Source: Novosphingobium sp. EMRT-2 (lineage in GTDB: Bacteria; Pseudomonadota; Alphaproteobacteria; Sphingomonadales; Sphingomonadaceae). Taken from it: DNA of 64,000 nt. The stretch is from the NCBI RefSeq assembly GCF_005145025.1, contig NZ_CP039695.1, positions 1,545,501-1,609,500 of the forward strand, written 5' to 3'. The position numbers and the translations under genes are program-made. Of this stretch, positions 1 through 10,855 are shown one piece after another. The notes under the pieces were generated by a model. The model was not told the origin of the DNA and did no database searches. It saw nothing but the letters and a program-made list of their open reading frames with translations. Every line of letters starts with the position of its first letter. Positions within the stretch are counted from its first letter, which is position 1.

Positions 1-386
1 TGGACCGGGCTCTTGCCGCCGCGCGTTCCCGTCAGGATCTCGTTGGCGCGCCCGGCGATCACCTCGTTGACGTTCATGTTCGATTGCGTACCGCTGCCGG
101 TCTGCCAGATGACCAGAGGAAACTGATCGTCGTGCCGGCCCGCGATCACTTCGCCCGCCGCCGTGCCGATCGCGTCGGCCAGTCCGGCATCCAGCCCGTG
201 ACGCCGGTTCACCCGCGCCGCCGCCTGCTTGACCAGCGCCAGCGCGCGCACGATGCCCAGCGGCATCCTTTCCTGCATACCGAAAGGGAAATTCTCGACG
301 CTGCGCTGGGTCTGCGCGCCCCAGTAAGCGGATGCGGGGACGGCGATTTCGCCAATACTGTCGGATTCAAGGCGCGTGGCGGTCAT
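1..386 (-). CDS. fumC: fumarate hydratase class II, N-terminal part (runs off the left edge)
   Basis: The reverse strand reads from an ATG at 386 without a stop to base 1, giving about 128 residues. They contain typical class II fumarase N-terminal stretches: [20 protein letters not shown], and [15 protein letters not shown] near the cut end. The enzyme interconverts fumarate and malate in the TCA cycle in the cytoplasm. The active-site lyase signature lies outside the window, so the class is judged from the N-terminus only. The identity is secure because class II fumarase is highly conserved here, although aspartase shares some of this region. Confidence 0.9.
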   Translation of the reverse strand, partial: MTATRLESDSIGEIAVPASAYWGAQTQRSVENFPFGMQERMPLGIVRALALVKQAAARVNRRHGLDAGLADAIGTAAGEVIAGRHDDQFPLVIWQTGSGTQSNMNVNEVIAGRANEILTGTRGGKSPV

Positions 387-448
387 GGGATCACTCCGGA
401 AGGGCGGTCTTATCCTACACCGGCTCGACAGCAAGGCCAGCCGGTGCG

Positions 449-877
449 ATGAAAACCGCGATGCGCCAATCCCTGACCGAACTTGCCGTTCCCACGCCGG
501 GTCGCGGCCTTCACGAAATCACGCCCGAAGTCACGGGCTGGGTCGCCGCGCAGGGGATCGAGACCGGGCTGCTGACCGTGTTCTGCCGGCATACCTCGGC
601 CTCGCTATGCATCCAGGAAAGTGCCGCGCCCGAAGTGCGCGGCGACGTGGTCCGCTGGCTCGACCGGCTCGCGCCCGAGAACGCTGGGTACGCGCACGAC
701 GACGAAGGGCCGGACGACATGCCGGCGCACCTCAAGGCAATCCTGACCGGCGTTTCGCTGTCGATCCCGGTTGCGGGCGGGCGCCCCGTGCTGGGCACAT
801 GGCAGGGCATCTACCTGGTCGAACACCGCCGGGCGCCGCACCCGCGCAGGGTGGTTCTTCATCTGCTGGGGGCATAG
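449..877 (+). CDS. YjbQ family protein (UPF0047)
   Basis: This 142-residue protein has the conserved UPF0047 pattern: [16 protein letters not shown] in the first half and [17 protein letters not shown] near the C-terminus, with family histidines in the HTSAS and EHR segments. Some members have weak thiamine-phosphate synthase activity in vitro, but the physiological role is unknown. The reading frame is open upstream to 332, but the protein homologous to the family begins at the ATG at 449. A second ATG four codons later is also possible. It is transcribed divergently from fumC. Confidence 0.85.
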   Translation: MKTAMRQSLTELAVPTPGRGLHEITPEVTGWVAAQGIETGLLTVFCRHTSASLCIQESAAPEVRGDVVRWLDRLAPENAGYAHDDEGPDDMPAHLKAILTGVSLSIPVAGGRPVLGTWQGIYLVEHRRAPHPRRVVLHLLGA

Positions 878-953
878 GCATACCGGCGCAATCCGCGCTT
901 CATGGTGTCACGCGAATGCGCTAACGCGGGGCCGCCCCGATCCGGAGACCCCG

Positions 954-1718
954 ATGTCCGCACTTCTTCGCGCTACCGTTGCCGCAGCGCTGTTGCTCTC
1001 TCCCGCCGCCGCCATCGCGCAGGAAAGCCCCGCGCCCGCAGCGAGCGCAAGCCCCGCTCTGCCGCCCGTCGATCCCGCGCGGCTACAGGCCGCCACCGCC
1101 ACGGTCGACCACATCTTCCCGGCCGGCACGTATGCCAAGATCATGAACGGCACGATGGACGGCATCGTCCGGCAATCGGTCGACAGCATGACCGCGCTGC
1201 CGATGCGCGATCTTGTCGGCCTGGCGGGCCTGAAGCCCGAGGAAGCGGCCAAGGTCGGCAAGGGCACCATCGCCGAAGTCATGGCCATTCTTGATCCCGC
1301 CTTCCGCCAGCGCACGGATCTTTCCATGGCGGTGATGCGCGACGAGATGACCACGATGATGACCCAGTTCGAGCCGGACATGCGCGCAGGGCTGGCCGAA
1401 GCCTATGCCCGCCGTTTCTCCGCCGCCCAGCTCGACGAGATGAACCGCTTTTTCGCCACGCCCACGGGCAGGGAATATGCCAGCAATTCGATGACACTGT
1501 TCATGGACCCGGCCGTCATGGGCCGGATGCAGGCGCTGCTGCCGCAGATCATGCGCCAGATGCCGGCGATGGTCCAGAAGATGACCGCCGCCACCGCCAA
1601 CCTGCCCAAGCCGCGCCGCTATAGCGACCTGACAGCGACGGAACGCGCACGGCTTGCCCAGCTGCTCGGCCTCAGCGAGGCCGATCTGGCAGGGCGCCAG
1701 CCGCGCAAGGGCCAGTAG
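954..1718 (+). CDS. DUF2059 domain-containing exported protein
   Basis: The 254-residue product begins with a clear signal peptide, MSALLRATVAAALLLSPAAA, cleaved near AQES. A Pro/Ala-rich linker follows. The C-terminal half carries a DUF2059-like helical region: ARRFSAAQLDEMNRFF, then TPTGREYA, then a Met-rich segment. The function of DUF2059 is not established, and the location is probably periplasmic. The ATG at 954 was chosen over upstream starts because it places the signal peptide at the N-terminus. Confidence 0.75.
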   Translation: MSALLRATVAAALLLSPAAAIAQESPAPAASASPALPPVDPARLQAATATVDHIFPAGTYAKIMNGTMDGIVRQSVDSMTALPMRDLVGLAGLKPEEAAKVGKGTIAEVMAILDPAFRQRTDLSMAVMRDEMTTMMTQFEPDMRAGLAEAYARRFSAAQLDEMNRFFATPTGREYASNSMTLFMDPAVMGRMQALLPQIMRQMPAMVQKMTAATANLPKPRRYSDLTATERARLAQLLGLSEADLAGRQPRKGQ

Positions 1719-1738
1719 AGCAAAGCACCGGCGCGCGT

Positions 1739-3694
1739 TCAGTCCGCGGGGTTGTACTTCGCCAGGAACACGTCGAGCCGGTCCAGCCATTGCTGCATGT
1801 TGGCGCTGGTGGAAAAGCCATGGCCTTCGCCTTCCAGCGTGTAGAACTCATAGGGTTTGCCGGAGAGCTTGAGCGCGTCGGCAAACAGTTTCGACTGCTT
1901 GAAGGGCACGCGCTGGTCCTCGGTTCCGTGCATCATCAGCACCGGCACCCGCAGGCGATCCAGCGTGAACAGCGGCGATACGGTCTTGAGGTCGAACGTT
2001 TCCTCACCCTGCACGGTCCGCCGCCAGTCCTTGCGATACCGCTTGCTGACCTTGAACGCGATCTGGAACTTGAGCTGGCGCGGCAGGTCCGAGATGCCGG
2101 CGAAACTGGCTGCGCAACGATACCGTTCGGGATTTCGCGCGGCGCCCCACAGCGCGGCATAGCCGCCATAGGAAGCACCGACCAGGCACACCCGCTTGGG
2201 ATCGATCGTGCCGTCCCTGGCCAGCCAGTCCATCCCGTCATCGAGATCGTCCTGCATGGCCCGGCCCCACTGGCCCTCGCCCTTCTCGTAGAACGCCTTA
2301 CCATAACCGCCCGAGCCGCGGAATTCAGGCTGGAGCACCGCATAGCCGCGATTGGCCAGGAACTGCACCTCGGGATCGAACGTGCCATCGTCACGGACAT
2401 CGTAAGGCCCGCCGTGCGGCAGGATCACCAGCGGCAGGTTCTTCGGGTCCCGCCCGGCCGGCAGGGTGAGATAGGCGGGCACATCAAGACCGTCACGCGC
2501 CTTGTAATGCACATAGCGGGTCGGCACGAGGTCGGCGGAACGCAGCTTTTCGTTCACGCGTGCCAGAAGCATCATCTTGCCGGCGTCCTGCCCGTACAAA
2601 TAGTATTGCCCAGCGTTACTGGACGACCCGAGGTGGACCATCAGCACGGAATCGTCGCGGCTGCGCGAAACGATCGACGCCTGCATATCGCCGACCGCCT
2701 TGTCGATCGCGTCCTGCACATCGTGCATCCCCTTGTCGAACCAGTGCACCCGGGGCTTGTCGTCGGTGTACCATGCGGCCAGCAGGTTCGCGCCATCGGG
2801 CGTGGTATCGAAATCGTCGATGTCGTTCGACACGTTGTCGAGGATCAGTTCGCCCCGTTCGCGCGTGGCGAAGTTGAAGCGGTAGAGCGCGTAGCGCCCG
2901 GTCGCCTCGTTGTTCATGATCCGGTAGCCGAGATCGCTGCCCTGATAGATGCGGAACGCGTCGAAACCGGCGTCCTCATCCCCCTGTTTGGCCTTCACCA
3001 CCGTATGGAACGATTCCGTGGCGTTCGGGCGGTAGATCATCGTCCAGCGCTCTCCCGACCAGCCGAAGCCGGCCCGCACCACGCCCTTGTCATCGGCATA
3101 CCAGTCCCAGATGTCAGTGCGGGAGGGAACGACCTGCTTCTGTTTGTTGGTCGCAAGCTCGATGCTGAACACGGAGGGGTAGTCATAGATCGTGCTCTGA
3201 TAGGCCAGCAGGATCGACTGCCCTTCGGGATCGATCCAGAGCACGTCATCGCCGACCAGCCCTTCCTCCCGGCCGCCGATGAAGCGGGTCTTGCCGGTGG
3301 TGATGTCGAACGCCACCAGCCGCGTCTGCCAGGCATCGTCGCCGTCCCAGGGCACCGATTTGCCCATGCTTATCAGGATCGTGCCGTTTCCGGCCCAGCG
3401 ATACCAGTTGAGATCGTAATCGTTCCCAAGGGCCATGACCCGGGGATTGTTCTCGCCGATCTTGATGACCCCGATGCAATCCTTGCCGGCGACATTCAGC
3501 CGGGCGACAATGCGCGTACCATCGGGCGAGAGCTTGGGATTGCGCATGAACGGCTGGTTGGCCAGCACGCTGGTTTCGATGCGCGGGGGGCGGGACTGCG
3601 CGGCCGGCGCGGCATCCGTTTGTGCGAGGAGCGGCGCCCCGACCGCAAGCATGATCGTGGTTGCCGCCCCGGCAAGCCAGCGCTTGTAGAACAT
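1739..3694 (-). CDS. S9 family prolyl oligopeptidase, exported
   Basis: The protein has 651 residues. An N-terminal signal peptide (about residues 1-25) is followed by a beta-propeller-like region and a C-terminal alpha/beta hydrolase domain. The catalytic triad can be placed: Ser508 in GASYGGYAA, Asp593 in HGTEDQRVP and His625 in GEGHGFS. HGGPYDVRD forms the oxyanion-loop region. Such peptidases cleave peptides or acyl-peptides, usually in the periplasm of sphingomonads. It is convergent with the DUF2059 gene, with only about 20 bp between the stops. The exact substrate is unknown. Confidence 0.9.
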   Translation of the reverse strand: MFYKRWLAGAATTIMLAVGAPLLAQTDAAPAAQSRPPRIETSVLANQPFMRNPKLSPDGTRIVARLNVAGKDCIGVIKIGENNPRVMALGNDYDLNWYRWAGNGTILISMGKSVPWDGDDAWQTRLVAFDITTGKTRFIGGREEGLVGDDVLWIDPEGQSILLAYQSTIYDYPSVFSIELATNKQKQVVPSRTDIWDWYADDKGVVRAGFGWSGERWTMIYRPNATESFHTVVKAKQGDEDAGFDAFRIYQGSDLGYRIMNNEATGRYALYRFNFATRERGELILDNVSNDIDDFDTTPDGANLLAAWYTDDKPRVHWFDKGMHDVQDAIDKAVGDMQASIVSRSRDDSVLMVHLGSSSNAGQYYLYGQDAGKMMLLARVNEKLRSADLVPTRYVHYKARDGLDVPAYLTLPAGRDPKNLPLVILPHGGPYDVRDDGTFDPEVQFLANRGYAVLQPEFRGSGGYGKAFYEKGEGQWGRAMQDDLDDGMDWLARDGTIDPKRVCLVGASYGGYAALWGAARNPERYRCAASFAGISDLPRQLKFQIAFKVSKRYRKDWRRTVQGEETFDLKTVSPLFTLDRLRVPVLMMHGTEDQRVPFKQSKLFADALKLSGKPYEFYTLEGEGHGFSTSANMQQWLDRLDVFLAKYNPAD

Positions 3695-3814
3695 CGAATC
3701 CCCCGGTCTTAAAACACCGCCCTGTGCCGAATGAGGCGATGGAAGACGCCGCCGTCAATTCTCTTTCCGCGTTACATCTCCATGAAATAGCGCAAGAATG
3801 GACGTTCCAATGCG

Positions 3815-3848
3815 AAACCGCCCCCTCCCGGTAAACGGGAGAGGGCGG
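3815..3848 (-). terminator. intrinsic terminator candidate for clpB
   Basis: A long GC stem, CCGCCC-C-CTCCCG with its complement across a GTAAA loop (3818-3848), lies about 30 bp beyond the clpB stop. On the minus strand it is followed by TTTCG. The T tract is short, so termination strength is uncertain. Confidence 0.65.
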
Positions 3849-3876
3849 CTGTGTTCGCGCCGGGACCGGCCGCGGG

Positions 3877-6456
<2,580 letters not shown>

Positions 6457-6484
6457 GGGGTCTAATGTCCTCCTGTTGCGCCAG

Positions 6485-6512
6485 AGATAGTGTTGCGTTT
6501 GGGCAACACAAG
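6485..6512 (-). promoter_or_regulatory. RpoH (sigma-32) type promoter of clpB
   Basis: On the minus strand CTTG (6512-6509) is separated by exactly 17 bp from ACTATCT (6491-6485). This is close to the alphaproteobacterial heat-shock pattern CTTG-N17/18-CYTATNT, with only the first base of the -10 differing. It lies about 30 bp from the clpB start. The spacer is itself a dyad, TGTTGC-N6-GCAACA at 6491-6508. Confidence 0.65.
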
Positions 6513-6577
6513 GACATGGGTCAAATTTTCGGGCGCTGACATGTTTCACGCATCCAAATGCGGACGGGGGCTAGATG

Positions 6578-6610
6578 AGCGCTGGAGCGGATCATAGAGA
6601 TTGGCATTGG
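6578..6610 (+). repeat. left terminal inverted repeat of the Mu-like element
   Basis: It begins AGCGCTGGAG and contains GGATCATAGAGATTG (6589-6603), followed by GCATTGG. It matches the reverse complement of 14358-14390 at 28 of 33 positions. The core probably binds the transposase, as L1 does in Mu. This role is inferred from its position. Confidence 0.75.
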
Positions 6611-6637
6611 GGAACCTCCCCAGTCGGGTCCCCAATG
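6605..6637. repeat. 9-bp inverted repeat at the left end
   Basis: CATTGGGGA (6605-6613) pairs with TCCCCAATG (6629-6637) across 15 bases. It overlaps the inner edge of the left terminal repeat. It could be a protein site or a hairpin insulating the element. No T tract follows it. Confidence 0.5.
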
Positions 6638-6690
6638 TTGCCGCAAAAGCCTAAAAAATGGCAGAAATCGGCCAGAAGGCAGGGGTGGCG

Positions 6691-6709
6691 ACGACAATCT
6701 CTATGATCC
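6691..6709 (-). repeat. internal copy of the end repeat (L2-like site)
   Basis: ACGACAATCTCTATGATCC is repeated exactly at 14361-14379 and lies in opposite orientation to the copy in the left end. Mu has the same arrangement: L1 opposes L2, and R1 opposes L1. Confidence 0.7.
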
Positions 6710-6778
6710 GAGGGTCCTCAATACCGAAATCGCCAATTTCCGCCGTTTCCGATAGAGTCTGGCGCGATTGGAGAACCA

Positions 6779-6810
6779 TTGAGGACCCTGTTGAGGACCT
6801 ATTCAGGACC
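6779..6810. repeat. helically phased TTGAGGACC repeats
   Basis: TTGAGGACC occurs at 6779 and 6791, the variant TTCAGGACC occurs at 6802, and the inverted form GGTCCTCAA occurs at 6713-6721. The starts are 12 and 11 bp apart. They overlap the 3' end of the repressor gene. They are possible binding sites in the left-end region, with no proven role. Confidence 0.4.
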
Positions 6811-7326
6811 ATCGCTTTCCCGGTGCCCCTCTCCTACCGGCCCATATCCTCGTATCAGCGCCAAGTTGATGCCAGTGCGAACGTCGGGTGATTCAAGCGC
6901 ACTCATTAGCTGAAGATATTCAGCCTCATTTTCGCATCTTGGTCTGCCGAATAGCGCCTCGCATACCCGTACTATTTCTCGAACTACGCTGAGCACGCGT
7001 GCTTCACGTGCCCAACCCAAATCTGGTGGGCTGAGAGATTCATCGAAATTCATCGCATCGGGCGGAATATTGGCCAATGCTGCGCTCAAGAGAAAGCGCC
7101 CAACACCGTCGCCGTAGATACCTCGGCGATCCGCGCTTCGAACATAGCGGTCGATTGCAACGCGATCCGGTAGACGAACCAAATCGCGATAGCGAACAGG
7201 CACTTGGCCACGACGCCGCCACTGCGCAATAGTTGAGCGATCCAGTCCTAGCTTCGCCGCTAGGTCAAGATCGGTCTGCGCGCCAACGGCTACGCGAAGT
7301 TTATCAACGTCGTCGCTCATCACCAT
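6799..7326 (-). CDS. phage-type repressor with N-terminal helix-turn-helix
   Basis: This 175-residue protein reads leftward at the left end of the element, as the c repressor does in Mu. Residues about 8-40 form a Cro/CI-like helix-turn-helix: DLDLAAKLGLDRSTIAQWRR, then GQVPVRYRD. The rest is not recognised and may be an oligomerisation domain. It probably represses the divergent early genes through the TGACATGTCA pair in the intergenic gap. A second ATG two codons downstream (7320) is an equal candidate start, because the first lies only 2 bp from operator copy 1. Confidence 0.6.
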   Translation of the reverse strand: MVMSDDVDKLRVAVGAQTDLDLAAKLGLDRSTIAQWRRRGQVPVRYRDLVRLPDRVAIDRYVRSADRRGIYGDGVGRFLLSAALANIPPDAMNFDESLSPPDLGWAREARVLSVVREIVRVCEALFGRPRCENEAEYLQLMSALESPDVRTGINLALIRGYGPVGEGHRESDGPE

Positions 7327-7328
7327 GT

Positions 7329-7364
7329 TGACATGTCACACTCATCACGGCATGTGACATGTCA
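7329..7364. promoter_or_regulatory. paired operator TGACATGTCA between repressor and early genes
   Basis: The perfect 10-bp palindrome TGACATGTCA occurs twice, at 7329-7338 and 7355-7364, with starts 26 bp apart (about 2.5 helical turns). They lie in the divergent gap between the repressor and the rightward early genes. This is the expected place for autoregulation and a lysogeny switch. Binding by the adjacent repressor or by the Ner-position protein is inferred. Confidence 0.65.
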
Positions 7365-7373
7365 CACAACGAG

Positions 7374-7607
7374 ATGAGTACAGCGATGAAGACCAACGCC
7401 GTTCCTGCGGGGAGCGATAGCCTACTTCTTCAAGTGCGGGGAGGGTTCATTCTTCACCGCACGAGCCTGGCCTCTTGGTGCCGGAACCACGGTGTGGATC
7501 ACGCGCACGCACATAGGGTTTTGCGCGGCCTAACGAATGGGCCGCGAGCCAAGGAACTGCGGAGCCGCCTCATCAACGCGGCTAGCAGGATGCCCGACCA
7601 TGCCTAA
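7374..7607 (+). CDS. small DNA-binding protein candidate in the Ner position
   Basis: The product is 77 residues from the ATG at 7374. The frame also offers ATG at 7359, but that codon lies inside the second operator palindrome and lacks a ribosome site. The segment SLASWCRNHGVDHAHAHRVL resembles a short helix-turn-helix. Position and size fit Ner, the Mu early-gene regulator, but sequence relationship is not shown. Its stop overlaps the transposase start by 8 bp, suggesting translational coupling. Confidence 0.5.
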   Translation: MSTAMKTNAVPAGSDSLLLQVRGGFILHRTSLASWCRNHGVDHAHAHRVLRGLTNGPRAKELRSRLINAASRMPDHA

Positions 7608-9621
7608 CGAGAACTGGATCGGCACGAGCAGCCTCGCAGCAGCAGCGGGCATTTCGCGGCGCAAAGCAACGGCGGCGTTGATTCGCGGAATTGGTGGACG
7701 AACATGGCGGGGTGTTCAACTCGTAGTCCGCACTGAACTGGGTCATGGTGGCAAATCTGGCCTTCGCTACGAAGTCCTTCTAAGCAGCCTGCCAGAACCT
7801 CTTCAGAGGGCTTTCAGAGACCTCTCACCAAACGATGATACGTATGCCATCGTGGCACACGTAACGCCGCCGCTTCCCAAGTTCATCGCGGCGCTGAACC
7901 AGGGCGCAACCGAGACGAAGCGCTATGCGGTGCTTCGTCTTGTGATGGAGACCGCAAAAGGTACTCCAGAACGGGCCGTGGCTATCCGGGATGCGGCACG
8001 GCATCACGGCGAGAACGAGCGCACCATCCAACGTTGGGTGCAACGCTGCGAAACGCATGGTTGGGATTTGGACGCGCTCGGTCGGAAACGCCCTGAAAAT
8101 GCCGACCGAAAGCGGGTTTGGGTATCGCGCGCATTCGACAAGCGCTTCCGCGCCGCCGGACATACCCAGGCCGATCTGGAACAACTGAGCGCCTGGCTCA
8201 CGCGAGAAATCGCCGGCTGGTGGCAATCGCCCGTCCAGAGGGCTGGCTGGAAGCGTGTCCGCCTGGAAGTGCTGACTTCGTTGCGCCGGGAGTGCATGAC
8301 GCGCGGCTTCGATCTGCCGGCCACCGCTTTCGACATTTCACGACGCCGCATCGAAGAACTGCGCTTCCATCGCGCGGTGGACGTGATGAAGCACGACGCC
8401 AAGCGGCACGACGACGCCAAACCGCGCATTCGGCGTGACAACAGGCGGTTCAAGCCCATGGAGCAGGTAGTCATGGACGTGAAGCCGCTGGACTGCGTGC
8501 TCATGCGGGCGGACGGTACGTTGGCATATCCCAAGCTCATCGGCTTCATGGATACCGGCACGCATCGCCTGTTCGGTCGCATCATCCTGTTGCCGCAAGG
8601 CGAAGGGGTGCGCCAGGAGCATGTGACCGATGCCTTTCTTGATATGGTGGATCATCCCGACTGGGGCTTCCCGCAACAGCTATATTGCGACAACGGCTCG
8701 GAATATAAGCATTTCGATCTGATCCGCGAAGCACTCAAGATGATCGCGGACGAAGACGCGCAGGTCATCATCCACGCGAAACCCTATTCCGGTGCCTCCA
8801 AGCCTATCGAAAGCAAGTTCTCCGTCATTGACCAGCAAATAACGTCGCTCATGGACGGCTACACGGGTTCCAACCGGATGGACAAGAAAATCCACCGCAT
8901 GGGCCAGAAGGCCAAGCCTTATGGCGGATCGATCGAGCAATTCGAGGAAGAGTTCTTCCTCCGCCTGGCCGATTTTCACGCGATGCCGATCGGCAGTGGC
9001 CCATTCAAGGGCAGAAGCCCGATGGAAGTCTATCATGGGCACCTGGATAACGGCTGGTGCCCCGTCCGCGTCAACCGCCTCGCCCTGGACTGCGCATTCG
9101 CCAAGCAGCTCGGGCAACGCAAGATCGACCGCGGCGCGATCACCATCGGCAACGAGCGGTTCCGGCATAGCGAGTTGGCCGCGTTCGCCGGACGCCGCGT
9201 GCAGGTGGTCAAGCCATATCGACGCGCGGCATGGCCGCTCGCGAACCTGCCCGATATCGGCTGGGTCGCGCTCGAACCGGAAATGCTCCACCTGCCCGGT
9301 GCCGTTGACGGTGCGATAGAAGCCGGTCGGATGCAGAAGCGCCACAATCAGGCGATCCGGCGCATGAAATCCGGGGCCAATGCAGTCGATCCAACCGCCA
9401 ACATGCGTGATCGGATCACGAAGCTACCGACGCGAGCCGCTCCCGCTCCGCTCATCGATGTGATGCTCTCCAGCGAAGCCGAGAACTTTGCCGGTGCAAG
9501 GATCAAGGCGGAACAGCGGCGCGAACGTCAGCCCAGCGACGTGCAACGCTTGATTGCGCAGCAGTGGGAAGAAACCGAATTTTTGGAGGGATACATTGCA
9601 TCTCGACGCGCAAAAACCTGA
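7600..9621 (+). CDS. Mu-type DDE transposase (MuA-like)
   Basis: The product has 673 residues, close to MuA. The N-terminus (about 1-60) looks like the Mu end-binding helix-turn-helix (WIGTSSLAAAAGISRRKATA). A further HTH-rich region follows, then an rve-type integrase core. Catalytic residues can be placed at Asp293 (VVMDVKPLD), Asp364 (YCDNGSEY) and Glu404 (SKPIESKFS). The C-terminal Mu-transposase domain spans about 480-600. The protein catalyses strand transfer of the element ends. The ATG at 7600 was chosen because it overlaps the upstream stop and begins the DNA-binding domain. All three acidic residues are intact, so the transposase may be active. Confidence 0.9.
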   Translation: MPNENWIGTSSLAAAAGISRRKATAALIRGIGGRTWRGVQLVVRTELGHGGKSGLRYEVLLSSLPEPLQRAFRDLSPNDDTYAIVAHVTPPLPKFIAALNQGATETKRYAVLRLVMETAKGTPERAVAIRDAARHHGENERTIQRWVQRCETHGWDLDALGRKRPENADRKRVWVSRAFDKRFRAAGHTQADLEQLSAWLTREIAGWWQSPVQRAGWKRVRLEVLTSLRRECMTRGFDLPATAFDISRRRIEELRFHRAVDVMKHDAKRHDDAKPRIRRDNRRFKPMEQVVMDVKPLDCVLMRADGTLAYPKLIGFMDTGTHRLFGRIILLPQGEGVRQEHVTDAFLDMVDHPDWGFPQQLYCDNGSEYKHFDLIREALKMIADEDAQVIIHAKPYSGASKPIESKFSVIDQQITSLMDGYTGSNRMDKKIHRMGQKAKPYGGSIEQFEEEFFLRLADFHAMPIGSGPFKGRSPMEVYHGHLDNGWCPVRVNRLALDCAFAKQLGQRKIDRGAITIGNERFRHSELAAFAGRRVQVVKPYRRAAWPLANLPDIGWVALEPEMLHLPGAVDGAIEAGRMQKRHNQAIRRMKSGANAVDPTANMRDRITKLPTRAAPAPLIDVMLSSEAENFAGARIKAEQRRERQPSDVQRLIAQQWEETEFLEGYIASRRAKT

Positions 9622-10426
9622 CGCCCTGCCTTTCGTCGATACGTCGATAGCCAGGCAGTTGCTCGCCCGGATGACGATCACGCACGAAGAGCGAGGCATT
9701 TCCGTCATCTCTGGCCCTTGGGGGATCGGCAAGACCACCGCAATCGACGCGTTCGCGCGCGATCATGAATTTGAGTGCCTTGTGATCAAGGTAGAACCGG
9801 GTGCCCACAAGCGTGGCGCAACCTACGGCGATGTCATGAAGCGTGTCGTGGAAGCGCTCCGCGGCCTTCGTGATCTCCCGGCCGGGACCCAAATTTCAAA
9901 CTCGACCTGGACGCTGCGCCAGATGATCTACACGCACCTGACGGAACTATTCGACTATCCTCGCTATTATGAAAGTGGATCGGCACCAGCATTCACGTTC
10001 ATTTTCGATGAAGCGCAGTATCTGTCCCGAGAGGCCATTGAAGCGTTGCGCTTTTGGAACGATTCGGATCGAGGAACAACACCGTTCCCGGTTGGGTTGA
10101 TATTTGTCGGCAATAACGAGTTTGCCCTGGCGGAAAGTCTTGGTGGCGAAAGCGTGATTTCCGGCGCTGTGCGCAGCAGGTTGCTATTCGAGGTCCCACT
10201 GACCTACGCACATGTGAGCGACGCCGATCTTGCGACCTTCGCTCAGTCTCGCGGCGTCATCGAAAAATCCGCCATAGAGGCGTTTCTAACCTATTTCAGC
10301 AAACCCCGCATCGCCCGCGACCTGCGCCAGGCCGAACGCAAGCTGTCATCCTGCCGGCGAAGGGCAGGAGAAGGCCCTATTTCAGCCGATATCATAAATT
10401 CAGTTCTTCATCCGGACAGAATTTAA
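9596..10426 (+). CDS. MuB-like AAA+ target-selection ATPase
   Basis: The product is 276 residues from a TTG at 9596 that has GGAGGG 5 bp upstream. An ATG at 9554 in the same frame lies deeper in the transposase gene and lacks such a site. Walker A is GPWGIGKTT and Walker B is FIFDEAQ. A sensor-like GNNEFAL segment and an arginine-rich C-terminus follow. MuB proteins bind target DNA and stimulate the transposase. The start overlaps the end of the transposase gene by 26 bp, supporting coupled expression. It resembles both MuB and TnsC/TniB-type ATPases, and its context favours MuB. Confidence 0.85.
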   Translation: MHLDAQKPDALPFVDTSIARQLLARMTITHEERGISVISGPWGIGKTTAIDAFARDHEFECLVIKVEPGAHKRGATYGDVMKRVVEALRGLRDLPAGTQISNSTWTLRQMIYTHLTELFDYPRYYESGSAPAFTFIFDEAQYLSREAIEALRFWNDSDRGTTPFPVGLIFVGNNEFALAESLGGESVISGAVRSRLLFEVPLTYAHVSDADLATFAQSRGVIEKSAIEAFLTYFSKPRIARDLRQAERKLSSCRRRAGEGPISADIINSVLHPDRI

Positions 10427-10558
10427 GGACACCAACCGATTACCCGCGCGATCGTCCGGATCGGTTATAGGTCAGCGGCAGGTATTCAAATAGGTTTTTC
10501 TCCCGTCCGCATACCCGACTTCGTTAACCATATTTTATGGCAACCAGGAGTTATCGAC

Positions 10559-10855
10559 ATGGGATACGTCAACAACACTGTTGCCCGCCATTTCCACACT
10601 GGCGAGCATAAGAGAAATGATCCGAAGTCAATTTTCAATGACCTCGACTTGGGTCTCTCCAACGCGGCTGACCTAATCCTGATGATCCAAGATCAGGTTC
10701 TTGAGCCTGGAGAAGATACCCTTGAGCACGTGGACCGCATCGCATCCGCGCTCAATGCCCTGCTGGCATATTTGGGCCAGATGGGCCGGTGGCTGGATGC
10801 TTTGGAGCCAGCCGTGTGCGATCTGGGAGAGGTGGCTCATGTCAATTTCCCTTGA
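10559..10855 (+). CDS. hypothetical early protein of the Mu-like element
   Basis: This 98-residue, mostly helical, acidic protein has no recognised family. A good ribosome site, AGGAG, lies 8 bp before the ATG. It follows a 132-bp gap after the MuB-like gene, and the next gene overlaps its end. In Mu this stretch holds semi-essential early genes such as gam, but no Gam signature is visible. Confidence 0.6.
   Translation: MGYVNNTVARHFHTGEHKRNDPKSIFNDLDLGLSNAADLILMIQDQVLEPGEDTLEHVDRIASALNALLAYLGQMGRWLDALEPAVCDLGEVAHVNFP

Noticed and set aside
1790..3712. Long open frame opposite the S9 peptidase
   Set aside because: Same reason: the peptidase on the other strand has its catalytic triad and signal peptide in place.
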